42,691 nt of DNA from Podaxis mareebaensis (GCA_018524725.1 JAEUWP010000228.1:1-42691), one strand, 5' to 3'. Positions 32,975 through 42,691 are shown, counted from the first letter of the stretch. Numbers and translations are program-made. The notes: generated by a model not told the origin, from the letters alone.

Positions 32975-34042
32975 TTGTGGTTCAATTTCCAAGATGCAGC
33001 CATCCAAGCTACATGACCTCTCTACAACATCGCCTCACAGTATTGAACCCAACATCAGGTCCAATACACAAAGAACCTTGTCAGACAGGCATGTACCTTC
33101 CTCACCACTGCCTTGTCCACAGAGACCCCTACCTTCATTGCCTCACTCCAACAACAGTATGGAGACAAGCACACCATGAAACACACTTCTCCCTTGAACC
33201 CCTCCTCCACTCATGTCCAACATGCAGAGATGGATCAAGTATCTCAGCCTCAAGAGTCCAGTACAACAGATACTGGAAGCTGAACACAAATTGTGCAAGA
33301 GAACTACCCCTAGCAATACCAATGAGATTGAGGAATCCTTGTTGCTGAGGGAAGAGCTTACTCCCACCAAGCATGAACTGATCCTTTTGTCCCAGAGACC
33401 CTTCAGTCTCAAACTAAGGCTTCAGTTGAACAGAAGCCTGACATCACCACCTACCCAAACCTACCAACCCTTGTAAATGTCTTGACTTTGCAAGGAGAAC
33501 TGAATCCCATTGCCAAATACCCCAATTGGGAATGCCATATTTGATGATGAACACTCCCATTAACTGTTGCAAAACTCCTTCCTCCCAACCTTCTCAAGGT
33601 GTATGCACAAGGCTGTTGGCTCTGTTTAGGAGTAGGGCATATCACCTCCGACTGTCCTAATCACATATGCTGATTCTGTCAAGGACAAAATCACCATTCT
33701 TGGCAATGTATTCAATGTCCCCAGACTCCTGTCATCCTGTCTTGATACTAGTCTCCCATCAATGGCCCCACATATGAAGAAGCTAAGAAGTGTGTCCAAT
33801 TTCTTACCAATGCTCTGACTCTTGGCCAAAGAGGACGACAAAACATGCTATATGAAGACACATTCACTCTCATCCCTCGACCCATCCCTCATGATTGCAG
33901 AGTGTTAGAAAATACCACCACTGAGTATACTTTCAACTCCATCACAAAACAAACTGAAGGACATTATGTCACTACAAACAACATCCCCATTCAAAACCAA
34001 TCTAAATGATGCCTCACTGAGGTTGACACCTGTTATAGGTAG
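32975..34042 (+). pseudogene. G2 accessory ORF, 3' half, with two CCHC zinc knuckles
   Basis: It continues the frame of 25481-26047 with no shift once L1 and one TSD copy are set aside. Two retroviral-type knuckles lie in tandem at 33614-33655 (CWLCLGVGHITSDC) and about 33668-33709 (C-x2-C-x4-H-x4-C, with a TGA inside the first gap). Downstream is a segment containing YEEAKKCVQFLTNALTLGQRG. Several TGA and a few TAG/TAA stops interrupt it, ending at TAG 34040-34042, 22 bp before the polypurine tract. Position after integrase and the knuckles suggest a nucleic-acid-binding accessory protein; the function is unknown. Confidence 0.6.
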
Positions 34043-34063
34043 ATCAATCTGGAGTTCAATCAT

Positions 34064-34076
34064 ACAAAGGGGATGA
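34064..34076 (+). promoter_or_regulatory. polypurine tract of G2
   Basis: ACAAAGGGGATGA directly upstream of the 3' LTR start TGTTACAC. Confidence 0.7.
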
Positions 34077-34733
34077 TGTTACACTCCTCTTGTCTCTGTC
34101 ATCATCCATGTTGTCCTTCTCCTTTTCTGGCCTATCTCTTGTTCTCCTCAACATCTAGCCTCTGTGCCATCTTGTGACTTGCCACTTGCCTTGTTGTGAC
34201 CCACACCTCAATTATCAGTTTCACCTTGGATCTTCCAAAGCCATGCTATGTTTAGTACTTGGGCTTGGTGATACCTTGTATAATAATAGTCCACCTTCTG
34301 TAGATCTCATCTTACCTCAGGCTCAGTCTAGTATAATTAGAACACTGAAGTAACTACAAGTGTCTCAATATGGACACGTAGAATAGCAATCACTCTCGTA
34401 TTTAGATAGCTTGTAAAGTAAGTAGAACTTAGCTTTACAATCATTTGTACATAGCATGAGAATAGCAGGTCTGTCTACTGCTCTATCTTCTTGCTGCATG
34501 AGAGCTCTACCTGCCTCAACAGGATAACTGGTGTAACAGCTAAACCTATGGAGTAGCCTGTGACCTTACAAGTTGTATCTCTCCCTAGGCAGTCCCTGTG
34601 AGATTTCCAACCAGCCTCTAGTTCTCTCAGGAGAACGGACAGGTATTCTGCTTCAGGAACTTAATAGTGTTGGGTTGTCTTAGGACAGTATCTCTCCACA
34701 CTGAGACGACATCCATACCATCTCTACATAACA
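34077..34733 (+). repeat. 3' LTR of G2
   Basis: 657 bp, same length as the 5' LTR. Differences seen are mainly C/T and G/A changes. Confidence 0.93.
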
Positions 34734-34738
34734 TCTGG
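34734..34738. repeat. target-site duplication TCTGG of G2 (right)
   Basis: Follows TAACA. Pairs with 18595-18599. Beyond it the interrupted ~130-bp repeat resumes (TGTACATGTATGCTAGCTGA). Confidence 0.9.
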
Positions 34739-35082
34739 TGTACATGTATGCTAGCTGAACCAATAGCCATCAGTGGTTGATGGCAAAGGTTGGGCCATCA
34801 GATGTGTCAGCAATTTGTCAGCTATCAAAGCTGAGTAAGTCTTACTAAGTACTCTAATTTTAGTAGCAGCTGACAAACATTACTAAGCTCCAGCATTCTC
34901 ATACTTAATGTTGCTTTCTAACAGCACAGCCACTACAGGTCCATCACTCCCACACTTAGTGTCCCATTCTTAACAGCACAGCCTCCTATTCCAACAGCAC
35001 AGCCTCTATCACTCCCAGGCCTCCCCCATCACTCACACTCCCCCCCCATCACTCACAGGCCCATTGTAGCATTCTTTATAGA
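34739..35082 (-). other. 5' terminal region of Helitron-like unit H2
   Basis: Non-coding. On the minus strand it begins TCTATAAAGAATG, with repeated GGGAGTGA and GGCTGTGCTGTT motifs, then GTGTGGGAGTG and TTGCTGACA. The landmarks match the H1 5' region (6861-7054) in order. Confidence 0.5.
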
Positions 35083-35177
35083 CAAGCCTGATTACCTGTG
35101 CCATTGGCACTCTTTACTCAATCTAATTCAGAGTTCAAAGCACAATCTAATTCAGAGTTCAGAGCACAATCTAATTC
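35083..35177 (-). mobile_element. 3' end of a third Helitron-like unit H3 (interrupted by LINE L2)
   Basis: On the plus strand: CAAGCCTGATTACC, the hairpin GTGCC-ATT-GGCAC at 35098-35110, then ACTCAATCTAATTCAGA and a short tandem of AGAGCACAATCTAATTC. It directly abuts the TCTATAA end of H2. In element orientation it ends CTTG rather than CTRR. The rest lies beyond LINE L2, outside the window. Confidence 0.5.
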
Positions 35178-35192
35178 TTTTTTTTTTTTTTT
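35178..35192 (-). repeat. poly-A tail of LINE L2 (poly-T on plus strand)
   Basis: 15 T between CAATCTAATTC and AAATCAACATTTATTGC. Confidence 0.9.
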
Positions 35193-35463
35193 AAATCAAC
35201 ATTTATTGCAATAGACTAGCTACTACAAATGGGTGCACAATAGCAGTCCCAAGAACTGAAACCTACAGACAAGAGAAAGAAACAGAGAGAGAGAAAAGAA
35301 AAGAGGGTATGGGAGTGAGGGAGCTAATGATGAGACAACCAACACAAGATATGGTGTACAACAAATCAAACAGAAAGAGAGAAGAGAGACGAAAGAAAAG
35401 AGGTAGAGGAAAGATGGAGCTAGCGAGAGGCAAGCGTACATAAGAAAGAAAGAAGAGATCCTT

Positions 35464-38400
35464 TTAGTGAATGTCAGGAGCGCCGTGTAGAGCCAGCCTC
35501 TCTCATTGAGTAAGCCATCGAGTGTTGTAGTCCTCAAAAGTTATTGGTCCTTGTATCTGGTCAGCAAATGAGAATGCTGCTGGGTTTTCATGAAGGAACT
35601 CAATGAGCCAGAAGATATTCATGTGAATACCATATGGCCAATGATAGAGGGGACAGTGGTGGATGATGTGGTCCCAGGTTTCAAGTTCTTCGCTGCATGG
35701 GCAGGAAGTGATGTAGCACCCTGGGAAGAAGCACTGTCTGAAAGTGCCAATAGGTGTGTGGTTGGTCACGCATCAAGTAAAGCACATGCATAAGTTGGGG
35801 TCAGCACCTAGGCCCGATGAAAGCCAAGTGCTGCCATTGGTGTATTTGGGCTCCAGTGGTTGATCCACAGGGTTGGTAAGGAGAAGCCAATTGTGGCCTC
35901 AATATTTGGGAACATTCATTTTCTGCCTCCAAAGAGCAAGGCATTTGGTGGTGTAATGGTTTCAAACATAGCCTAGAGAGGTGCAGATGGGGAACTGTGG
36001 ATTATTTGGAATGTGCAGCGACTTGGCAAGGTTATGTGCTTGGAAGTGTACCAACCATTTTTCAGAAGAGGGAACTGACTAGAAATGGATGTTATTGAGG
36101 GGGGAGGAGGATAGCCACTCTTGGAGAAGAGGTATGACCACTAGAGCATCCTTGTGAGCACTGTGGGGGCCATAGTTAAAAAGAAGTTTTGCAGAAGAAA
36201 TAGAATCCATAAAGAAAGATATGGAGGAACAACTTTGAGAAATAGCAAGAGAGATGGATGAAAAGAGACTGAGATGGATAGCATATGATTTGGAATCAGA
36301 AGAAATTACTTCTCCACAGGGGCAAACAGAAGAAGAGAGAATATCAGAAGCAGAAGAGTTAAAGACAAGAAAAGCAGAGGTAGCAGAGAGCTGCAGATTG
36401 AGGGGGACTGAACCATCAGAAGAAATGACTAATGATACAGGAGAGGAAAAAGAATGATCTCTAGCTACATTGAGAGATTGTATATATCAAGCCTTTACAT
36501 TGTTATCGACAGGGGTAGGACATTGGTGAAAGTGAATTTGTGAATCGAAGTGGTCAATAAGATGCTGGCTGGGTTTGGCACTTGGATGTAAGTGGTTAAA
36601 TTGATCTGAGACTAGCTGGGCATCAGAAACAAAGTCTAATGCTGTGGATTGATTTTTAGAAGTGCATGTATCAAGAGGGTCAATGTCATGTGTGAGGATT
36701 TTGAGGGAGTGGGATGGGGGGAGGGTTTGAAAGTGAAGGGAGCATCGTTTAGCAAGTTTGAAGAGGTGAAGTTGGATGGGGATGAGACTGGTGATAGCTT
36801 CAACTCCACCTGTGGGTGTTGTGTGAAATGCACCGGTGATCCATAGGGCTGCAGACTGTTGTATTTGTTGGAGTTGTTTGATGAGGCCTTTGTATCAGCC
36901 ATTTTGATTAAACCATAGATGGAAACCATATATGGCAATAGGAACTACACAAGACCTGTAGAGGAGGCATTTGTGTAGAGGGGAGAGGCCTTGAATAGAG
37001 TTGCCAAGGAGGCACATGCATTTTACTGTGGAAAGCACCTTGGTGGAATAGTATCAGACATGTTCCTTAAAGGATAGCACCCAGTTGAAGTAGAAGCCCA
37101 AGTATTAAAGATGATGCTTGGGCTTGAAGATGAGTTTGCCATTGGTTGGATGCTCAATGACAATGTGAGGGTCTGGTTCAGCCCAAGGTCGATTGGAAAA
37201 GTGAAAAGCTTCGGTCTTGTCATGTTCAAGAGCGAGGCCCATTGAGGTTAGTAATTGTTCGCAACTGAGGTATACAGAGGCAAGTAGTTTACAGTTGGTG
37301 TGGAATGATTCTGACTGTACTATGATGAGTCCATTGTCAACAAAGGAAAGTAATTTATACCAAGCATCATTAGAGAACTTGTGGATGAATGGAGAGAGGT
37401 AGAGGGCAGTTAGGATAGGGGAGAGAGCTGAGCCTTGACCAACACCTACAGAAGCTGGAAAGGGAGGAGAGGTTACATTGTTCCAAGAGTATGTAGTGAA
37501 ATGATTAATTAGATAGTCTGAGAAAAAGGAAACTACAGAAGGATGGAAACCATGTCTCTTAAGAATTTCAATTAAAAGAGAGTGATTAATAGAAGGAAAG
37601 AATTGAGTGACATCAAATGTGAGGATGCTTGTTTTCAAGTTCTTTTTCCATCCAGATCGGACCATGTGAGTGATGAAGACTCCTGCATCTTCTGTAGAGC
37701 AATGAATGATACCCCCAAATTGAAGGGGGTGGACGAGATCAAATTGTGTTGATTCAAATTGGAGATGATTAGATATCATCTTCTCAATTAGTTTGCCTAG
37801 GGTGTTTAAGGACAATGGGTCGGAACATCTTAGGCACCAAATAATGGGGTTTATTCAGTTTAGGGATGATAACTGAAGTGGAAGTTTTAAAATATTCCAG
37901 CCACGTGTGGAATTGGATGCATGCAGAGGTGAATGTTGTGAAGTTCGATTTAATGTCATCATCTGACATAAGGAATTTGATGTGGGCCCATGTGAGGTGA
38001 TCTGGGCCTGGAGCGGAGGAATTGGTGCATGGGAGTAGGGCATCTGTTAGTTCTCGGGTTGAGAAAGGAGGCCATGCTCACTCTTTTTGATCTGGAGTGA
38101 ATTTGGCTGTATTGAGATCCACAGGTCTATTAGATGCTGCATTGTACATTTCATTGAGTGCTCTCCATAGGTTCTCCAGCTCGTCACATGGTTGTCCTTT
38201 GTGAAGGATGGATTGGGATGGGGGAAGATTATGCTTCTTAACCCATGACATTAGGTCCCAAGGACGTTATTTCTCCCTCCAGATCTCTAAGATTTTTTGA
38301 TCAAAGAAAGCTCACTTTGCATTTCTAGTAGTGTGTCTGAAGTTGTTCCAGTTGCACTTGGTCCAATGAGCATTAAAAGCATATAGGGCATTGGAACATT

Positions 38401-38845
38401 GGTTGTTCCACCAAGGTTTTGAGCATCAGCAGATTTTGACTTCTACAGTATTGGCATTCCATTCTTCTAAGATGATGTTGAAGATGGAAGTGGCATATTT
38501 ATTGATGTCGTCTGAGGAGGTGAAACTGGAAGGTATGGCTTTTATGCATTGGGAACAATTGTATAAAAACAGAGCTTCTTCTTCAGAGTCTCTAGGGATG
38601 GTACACTTGATGGTAATGGGATGAGCGAGTGAAGAGAGAGGGATTTGTGCAATGAGGGGAACATGGTCAGATCGAGATCACCACTTGTGTTGATAAAGAT
38701 GGGTTGGGGCAGGAAGATCTACAGGAGATATTGTGAAGATGAGATCAATTACTGTTGCAGATTTGTTTGGATCACCAGGAAAATGAGTGGGAGAATATTG
38801 GATTGGGGTGGATCTCGTGAATCCGATTGTGTCCATGATGTCACA
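35464..38845 (-). pseudogene. LINE L2 ORF2, main part (end of endonuclease, RT, RNase H, Cys/His)
   Basis: Continues the ORF2 of 41065-41627 across the L3 insertion (LLCDI | MDTIGFTRSTP). Recognisable blocks: the SDH-type end of the endonuclease (SRSDHVPLI, ~38665); RT with STSVIIPKLNKPHYL, SLNTLGKLIEKMISNHLQFE, VGVGQGSALSPIL and FVDNGLIIVQ (~37340); RNase H at ~36460-36150; and a C-terminal MTNHTPIGTFRQCFFPGC...CPCSE...WDHIIHHCP. The second Asp of the catalytic FVDD is Asn here, so the RT should be inactive. Several stops and frame changes. Ends at TAA 35466-35464. Confidence 0.85.
38835..38845. repeat. target-site duplication of LINE L3 (left)
   Basis: ATGATGTCACA, repeated at 41065-41075. 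Weaker similarity extends a further 15-20 nt on both sides (towards CTCAGTG and CTGAGTG), so the original duplication may have been longer. Confidence 0.7.
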
Positions 38846-38861
38846 GAGCTAATGATGCTCA

Positions 38862-40758
38862 GTGTAAACTACTCTCTTTTGTAGATGATGGCCTCATTAT
38901 CATACAATTGGATTCCTTCCATACAAACTGTAAACTACTCACTTCTGTATATCTTAGCTGCGAACAATTATTAACTGCCATGGGCCTCGCTCTTGAACAT
39001 GATAAGACTGAGGCCTTTCATTTTTCCAACCACCCTTGGGTGGAACCCGACCCTCACATCATTGTCGACCACCCCACTGATGGTTGGCTCACTTTTATCC
39101 CCAAGTGTCACCTCCAATACTTGGGCTTTTACTTTGACTGGGCACTCTCATTCAAAGAACACGTCTGCTACTACTCTACAAAGGTGCTTTCTACAGTCAA
39201 ATGCATGCACCTACTTGGCAATTCCATATGAGGCCTATCCCCACTACACAAGTGCCTCCTCTACAGGTCTTGTGTTGTCCCCATCACCATATATGGTTTC
39301 CATTTGTGGTTCAATTGTAACAGCCAATACAAAGGCCTTATCAAACAACTCCAGCAAATGCAACAATCTGTGGCCTTATGGATCACCAGTGCATTTCGTA
39401 CAACACCCATGGGTGGCGTTGAAGCCATTGCTGGTCTCATCCCCATCCAACTCCATCTCTTCAAACTTGCCAAGTGATGCTCTCTTCGCTTCCAAACCCT
39501 CCCCCCTTCTCACCCTTTAAAAATTCTCACACATGATGTTGACCCCCTTGACGCATGCTCTACCAAAACTCAGTCCACAGCACTAGACTTTGTGTCTGAT
39601 GCCCAATTAGTCTCAGACCAATTCAACGGCCTCCACCCTAGTGCCAAGCCTGGTCAGCGTCTCATTGACCACTTCGATTCTCAAATACACTTTCATCAAT
39701 GTCCCACCCCCGTTGATAATAATGTAAAAGCTAGATACATTCAATCCCTCAATGTAGCTAGAGACTCTTCTTTTTCTTCTCCAGTATCATTAGTTGCTGC
39801 CTCTGATGGTTCTGTTCCTCTTGACTTGCAGCTCTCCACTACTTCTGCACACTTAGTTTTTGGCTCTTCTGCTTCTGATATTCTCTCTTCATCTGTTTGC
39901 CCCTGTGGGGAGGTTCTTTCTTCTGATTCCAAATTATATGCTATATGACTCACCCTTTTTTCTGCAGTCTCTCTTGCTATATCTAATAGTTGCTCTTCTA
40001 TCTCTCTTTTCACAGACTCTATCTCTTCTGCCAAACTTCTATTTAACTATGGCCCCCATAGTGCTCACAAGGACACTTTAGCGGTCATTCCTCTTCTCCG
40101 AGAGTGGTTGTCCTCCTCCCCCCTCAACAATATCCATTTCTGGTCAGTCCCTTCCTCTGAAAAATGGTCGGTACACTTCCAAGCACATAATCTCACCAAG
40201 TCATTGTGCATTCCCAATAACCCATGGTTCCCTATCCACACTTCCTTGGGATACGTTTGCAATCACTACTCCACCAAATGCCTTGCCCTCTGGAAGCAGA
40301 AGATGAGCGTTCCCAAACACTGAGGTCACAATTGGCTTCCCCTTACCAATTCTGCAGACCAACCATTGGAACCCAAATACACCAACAGTGGCACCTGGCT
40401 CTCATCAGGCCTTGGCGCTGACCCCAATCTCTGTGCCTGCTTTACCTGCTGTGTAACTGATCATGCACCTATAGGTGCTTTCAGACAGTGCTTCTTCCCA
40501 GGGTGCTACATCACCTCTTGCCCATGCAGTGAAGAACTCGAAACATGGGACCATATCATCCATCACTGTCCCCGCTACCACTGACCCTATGGGATTCGTA
40601 CGAATATCCACTGGCTTATTCAGTTCCTTCATAAAAACCTGGCAGCATTCTCATTCGCTGACTAGATACAAGGACCAATAACTTTTGAGGACTACAACAA
40701 TCGATGGCTCACTTGATGAGAGAGGCTGGCCTTACATGGTGCTCTGGATGTTCACTGA
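38862..40758 (+). pseudogene. LINE L3 ORF2 fragment (RT palm to C-terminus)
   Basis: Starts at KLLSFVDDGLIIIQ, so it keeps the FVDD pair but lacks the endonuclease and most of the RT. RNase H follows (AASDGSVP, SDSKLYAI, FTDSISSAKLLF), with the usual catalytic Glu in SDSESYAL replaced by Lys, then the Cys/His end CCVTDHAPIGAFRQ...CPCSE...WDHIIHHCP. In-frame stops near 39229, 39475, 39946, 40321, 40582, 40663 and later are mostly TGA. Ends at TGA 40756-40758. Non-functional. Confidence 0.88.
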
Positions 40759-41048
40759 AAAGGGTTTCTTTTCTTGTTTATATTTCTCACTCTCATATAT
40801 GCTTGCCTTTCGCTAGCTCCATCTTCCATCTCCCATTTCACTTTCATCTCTCTTCTCTCTCTATGTTTGATTAGTTGTACTCTCTATCTTGTGTTGGTTG
40901 CCTCTTGCTAGCTCCCTCACTCCTTCCCCACCTCTCTTTCCTTTTCTTTTCTCTCTGTTTCCTTTTTGTGTCTGTAGGTTTCAGCTCTTGGGACTGCTAT
41001 CGTGCACCCGTTTGTAGTAGCCAGTCTATTGCAATAAATGTTGATTTT
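40759..41048 (+). other. 3' UTR of LINE L3
   Basis: Pyrimidine-rich non-coding stretch with GCTAGCTCC motifs and AATAAA. It resembles the L1 3' UTR (32662-32935) and the L2 3' UTR (35193-35463). Confidence 0.7.
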
Positions 41049-41064
41049 AAAAAAAAAAAAAAAA

Positions 41065-41075
41065 ATGATGTCACA
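41065..41075. repeat. target-site duplication of LINE L3 (right)
   Basis: ATGATGTCACA following the poly-A. Pairs with 38835-38845. Confidence 0.7.
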
Positions 41076-41627
41076 TAGCAAGTCTGCACATACTGAGTGA
41101 TGAGGTGCATTGTGATCCCAATCAGGAGATCTTGTGTTGAAGTCACCTCCAGCATAGCAAATGTTGTTTGGGAAGGAGTGAATACATGATTCTAAATAAT
41201 CAATAGATGAAGAGTCATTTGTTTTGAAGTAGCAATTGAGGAAGTATTGTTTACTCAGGATAGAAAGTGAAAACAATTGAAAGTCCGGTGATGAAATGAT
41301 GTTCAGGTGGATAACAGGATTAAGAGATCATATGGAGTTTCATACATAAGTCAGAACACATGGTTTGGGAATAGATTGGTCATGAAGTAAAAGCCAATCT
41401 TTGTGAATAGGTGGTCCTTCCATCGGATCTCCTTCAGAGGTCAATGTGGATGGGATGTTGCAAATGAGCCTAAATGTGGGCTCTTGTAGGCATAGAATAT
41501 GAATGTCTTTGAGTAAAGGTGAGTTTAAAAGAAATTCTACTGTAGACCAGTTCTTTTGTACATTAAATGAGCAAATGGAAATACTAGACAGTGAGGAAGC
41601 ATTGTTGTATATATGTTGTTCAGACAT
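41065..41627 (-). pseudogene. LINE L2 ORF2, N-terminal part (endonuclease), cut by L3
   Basis: Starts at ATG 41627-41625, overlapping the ORF1 stop (ATGTCTGA). It carries the APE endonuclease N-terminal half: ISICSFNVQKNWSTVEFLL, ILCLQEPTF, and NICYAGGDFNTRSPDWD with the Asp/Asn pair kept. A stop interrupts after CVLTYV (41340). The reading reaches CADLLCDI, where L3 inserted, and resumes at 38845. Confidence 0.85.
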
Positions 41628-42691
41628 TGACAGCACATGCATTGAAATTGGTCTTTGCTTTCTCAGTCTTCATTTCCTTGAGCCTATTAATAATCCATTC
41701 TTTGTCATAACAATGATGGAAGAACAGGCACTTGTTGCTGTTCACATGGTGGTCCTTAGAGCCACATGACAAGCAATTAAAAGAGGTCACATGAGGACAT
41801 TCTGTGATGTTGGTGGGGGTGGGAGGATGGGGGTTAGGGCCCGGTTTGCTGCGACAGCAGTACCTGTCATGGTGATGGTTGTTGGTGTGGTGGGGATCAC
41901 CACATATGGCACATCTGGGGTTGCATGCCTTACAAAGATGAGTGGGGTGTCCCCATCTCCAACAGTGATTGCACAGAGGGCTTGCAACCCTCATGCTGGC
42001 ACTTCAGAATGTGCACACCCTATTCTCAAAGAGAATGGTGTAGTTAATGTAAAGTTTGGCTTGTGATGCCATTTGTGAGTCCCATAAGTCGAAAAAGAGG
42101 ATAGCTGAGTCAGAGTGGGGGGAGACACGACAGAAGTGGGGTTTACCAACAATGTAGTTAACAATGTCAGCATATGGAGAGGTGTCGATGGCAGGTTTGA
42201 TATCATCTGCTGTGTGAGGGGTACCATCCTCCTTAAAGTACAGGAGGTTGGTAAGTTTGATAAATGACTTCAACATAGGAAGGGATGGGTTAACCACATT
42301 CCTAATGTTGGGGGAAGCGAAGGCTGACCTATTCGAGTCTGTGATGCCCTTCTTAATCACATTGAGTTCTGCCTCTGAAGCGACAGCACTTGTGTTAAGC
42401 CATAGGGTGTGCTCACTCTTCTTTGCTGACTCAACACGAAGAGGGAGATTCTTTTGATACAACTCATTGTTGCAGCACTGGACAATGAGGTCCAATGAGG
42501 TAATCATGAGATGGGTGAATGTGTCATTAAAGGGGATGACAATGTTCTTGTGAGAGGGGCCTTGGGTGGCCTTTGGTTGAGAAGAGCAGGGGGCCCATTT
42601 ACAGAGCCCTTTGTAGGCACCCCTACCCTTTCAGGTGATGTGGAATCAACTTGAGCCAGAACCTGACTATTTTTAACTGTATCAGGCTGAC
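41620..42691 (-). pseudogene. LINE L2 ORF1, C-terminal part (Gag-like, CCHC knuckles), partial
   Basis: Runs in from the window edge. It shares with L1 ORF1 the block NIVIPFNDTF, VQCCNNELYQKN, RVSPHSDSAILFFDLWDSQ and the C-terminal knuckles CNHCWRWGHPTHLC, CAICGDPHHTNNHH (last Cys replaced by His) and CLSCGSKDHHVNSNKC. A frame change occurs near 42000, between CTF and the first knuckle. Ends at TGA 41622-41620. Confidence 0.85.

Larger units (their letters stand above)
18600..34733 (+). mobile_element. Ty3/gypsy chromovirus G2, degenerate, split by LINE L1
   Basis: Plus-strand element with equal 657-bp LTRs (TGTTACACTCC...CATAACA) and TSD TCTGG. Without L1 it is about 9.2 kb. Internal order: gag, pol (protease to chromodomain), then an accessory ORF up to the polypurine tract ACAAAGGGGATGA at 34064-34076. 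It is CpG-poor and carries dozens of in-frame stops, mostly TGA. LINE L1 sits in the accessory ORF. Confidence 0.93.
7055..35082 (-). mobile_element. Helitron-like non-autonomous unit H2 (interrupted by G1, a solo LTR and G2)
   Basis: Inferred element. Its 3' end abuts H1 at 7055 and reads AAGCCTGATACCCATGCC then ATTGGC, continuing at 15357 after G1. This matches the H1 and H3 3' ends, including the hairpin and the ACTCAATCTAATTCAGA motif. Its 5' end at 35082 reads TCTATAAAGAATG on the minus strand. Removing G1, the solo LTR and G2 with one TSD copy each leaves about 2.8 kb between the termini, or about 3.6 kb if the solo LTR is kept. It encodes no protein I can see; the body is 33-bp and ~130-bp repeats. 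The alternative is that these are unrelated dispersed repeats sharing end-like motifs. Confidence 0.45.
38862..41065 (+). mobile_element. LINE L3, 5'-truncated copy inserted in L2
   Basis: About 2.2 kb, beginning at the RT catalytic motif and ending with AATAAA (41033-41038) and 17 A (41049-41065). Same family as L2, similar over its whole length, and opposite in orientation. 5' truncation is usual for LINEs. The exact 5' boundary is uncertain by about 15 nt. Confidence 0.88.
35178..42691 (-). mobile_element. LINE L2, 5' end beyond window, interrupted by LINE L3
   Basis: Minus-strand LINE related to L1. Poly-T at 35178-35192 is its poly-A tail, with AATAAA on the minus strand at 35207-35202. 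The 3' UTR (35193-35463) is pyrimidine-rich and non-coding. ORF2 and the C-terminal half of ORF1 follow up to the window edge. It inserted in the AATCTAATTC repeats of H3. Its TSD partner would lie beyond 42691. Many stops, CpG-poor. Confidence 0.9.

Noticed and set aside
35223..35537. 104-codon minus-strand frame at the L2 3' end
   Set aside because: Covers the pyrimidine-rich 3' UTR and the end of ORF2 in the wrong frame; hydrophobic look comes from CTT/CTC runs.

Overview
The window looks like basidiomycete (Agaricomycetes-type) nuclear DNA. It has short 50-60 bp GT-AG introns, fungal Helitron Rep-helicase, chromodomain-bearing Ty3/gypsy elements with TGTTA...TAACA LTRs, and LINEs of the fungal RNase H-bearing kind. 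I cannot name the species. Apart from one partial host-like reading frame at 1-734 (minus), everything from 764 to the end is a nested transposon cluster. I saw no rRNA, tRNA or CRISPR array.

Layout. (1) 1-734: 5' part of an uncharacterised protein gene on the minus strand, running off the window. (2) 764-7054: Helitron H1 (minus), with a perfect GTGCC-TTT-GGCAC hairpin and CTAG end at its 3' terminus (764), a TCTATAA 5' terminus (7054), and a degenerate, intron-containing Rep/PIF1-like helicase gene. (3) Directly abutting it, a second non-autonomous Helitron-like unit H2 (7055-35082 with insertions; about 3.6 kb without them) filled with 33-bp and ~130-bp imperfect tandem repeats, and then the 3' end of a third unit H3 from 35083. 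(4) Inside H2: Ty3/gypsy chromovirus G1 (7079-15351, minus, TSD TTGGC), a solo LTR (16520-17283, TSD TCTAT), and Ty3/gypsy chromovirus G2 (18600-34733, plus, TSD TCTGG). (5) Inside G2: LINE L1 (26048-32960, plus, 14-bp TSD, poly-A), apparently full length. (6) Inside H3: LINE L2 (35178 to beyond 42691, minus, poly-T at its 3' end). (7) Inside L2: a 5'-truncated LINE L3 (about 38862-41065, plus), inserted in opposite orientation to its host.

The nesting gives a relative history: Helitron array, then the solo-LTR parent, G1, G2 and L2, then L1 in G2 and L3 in L2. Base composition agrees. H1, H2, G2, L2 and L3 are visibly poor in CpG, while G1 and L1 are CpG-rich and nearly intact. Most in-frame stops in G1, G2 and L1 are TGA where CGA (Arg) is expected, pointing to C-to-T decay.

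Parts I find most worth following are: (a) a spliced antisense gene inside G1 (7914-9319, plus) with an acidic/coiled-coil protein and a Zn2Cys6-like cysteine cluster; (b) an accessory ORF after the G2 integrase/chromodomain, carrying two CCHC knuckles and overlapping the pol stop by 14 nt; (c) the head-to-tail Helitron junctions; (d) an 8-nt ATGTCTRA overlap joining the two ORFs of the LINEs; (e) the L2/L3 inverted repeat, which could fold into a ~2 kb hairpin RNA.
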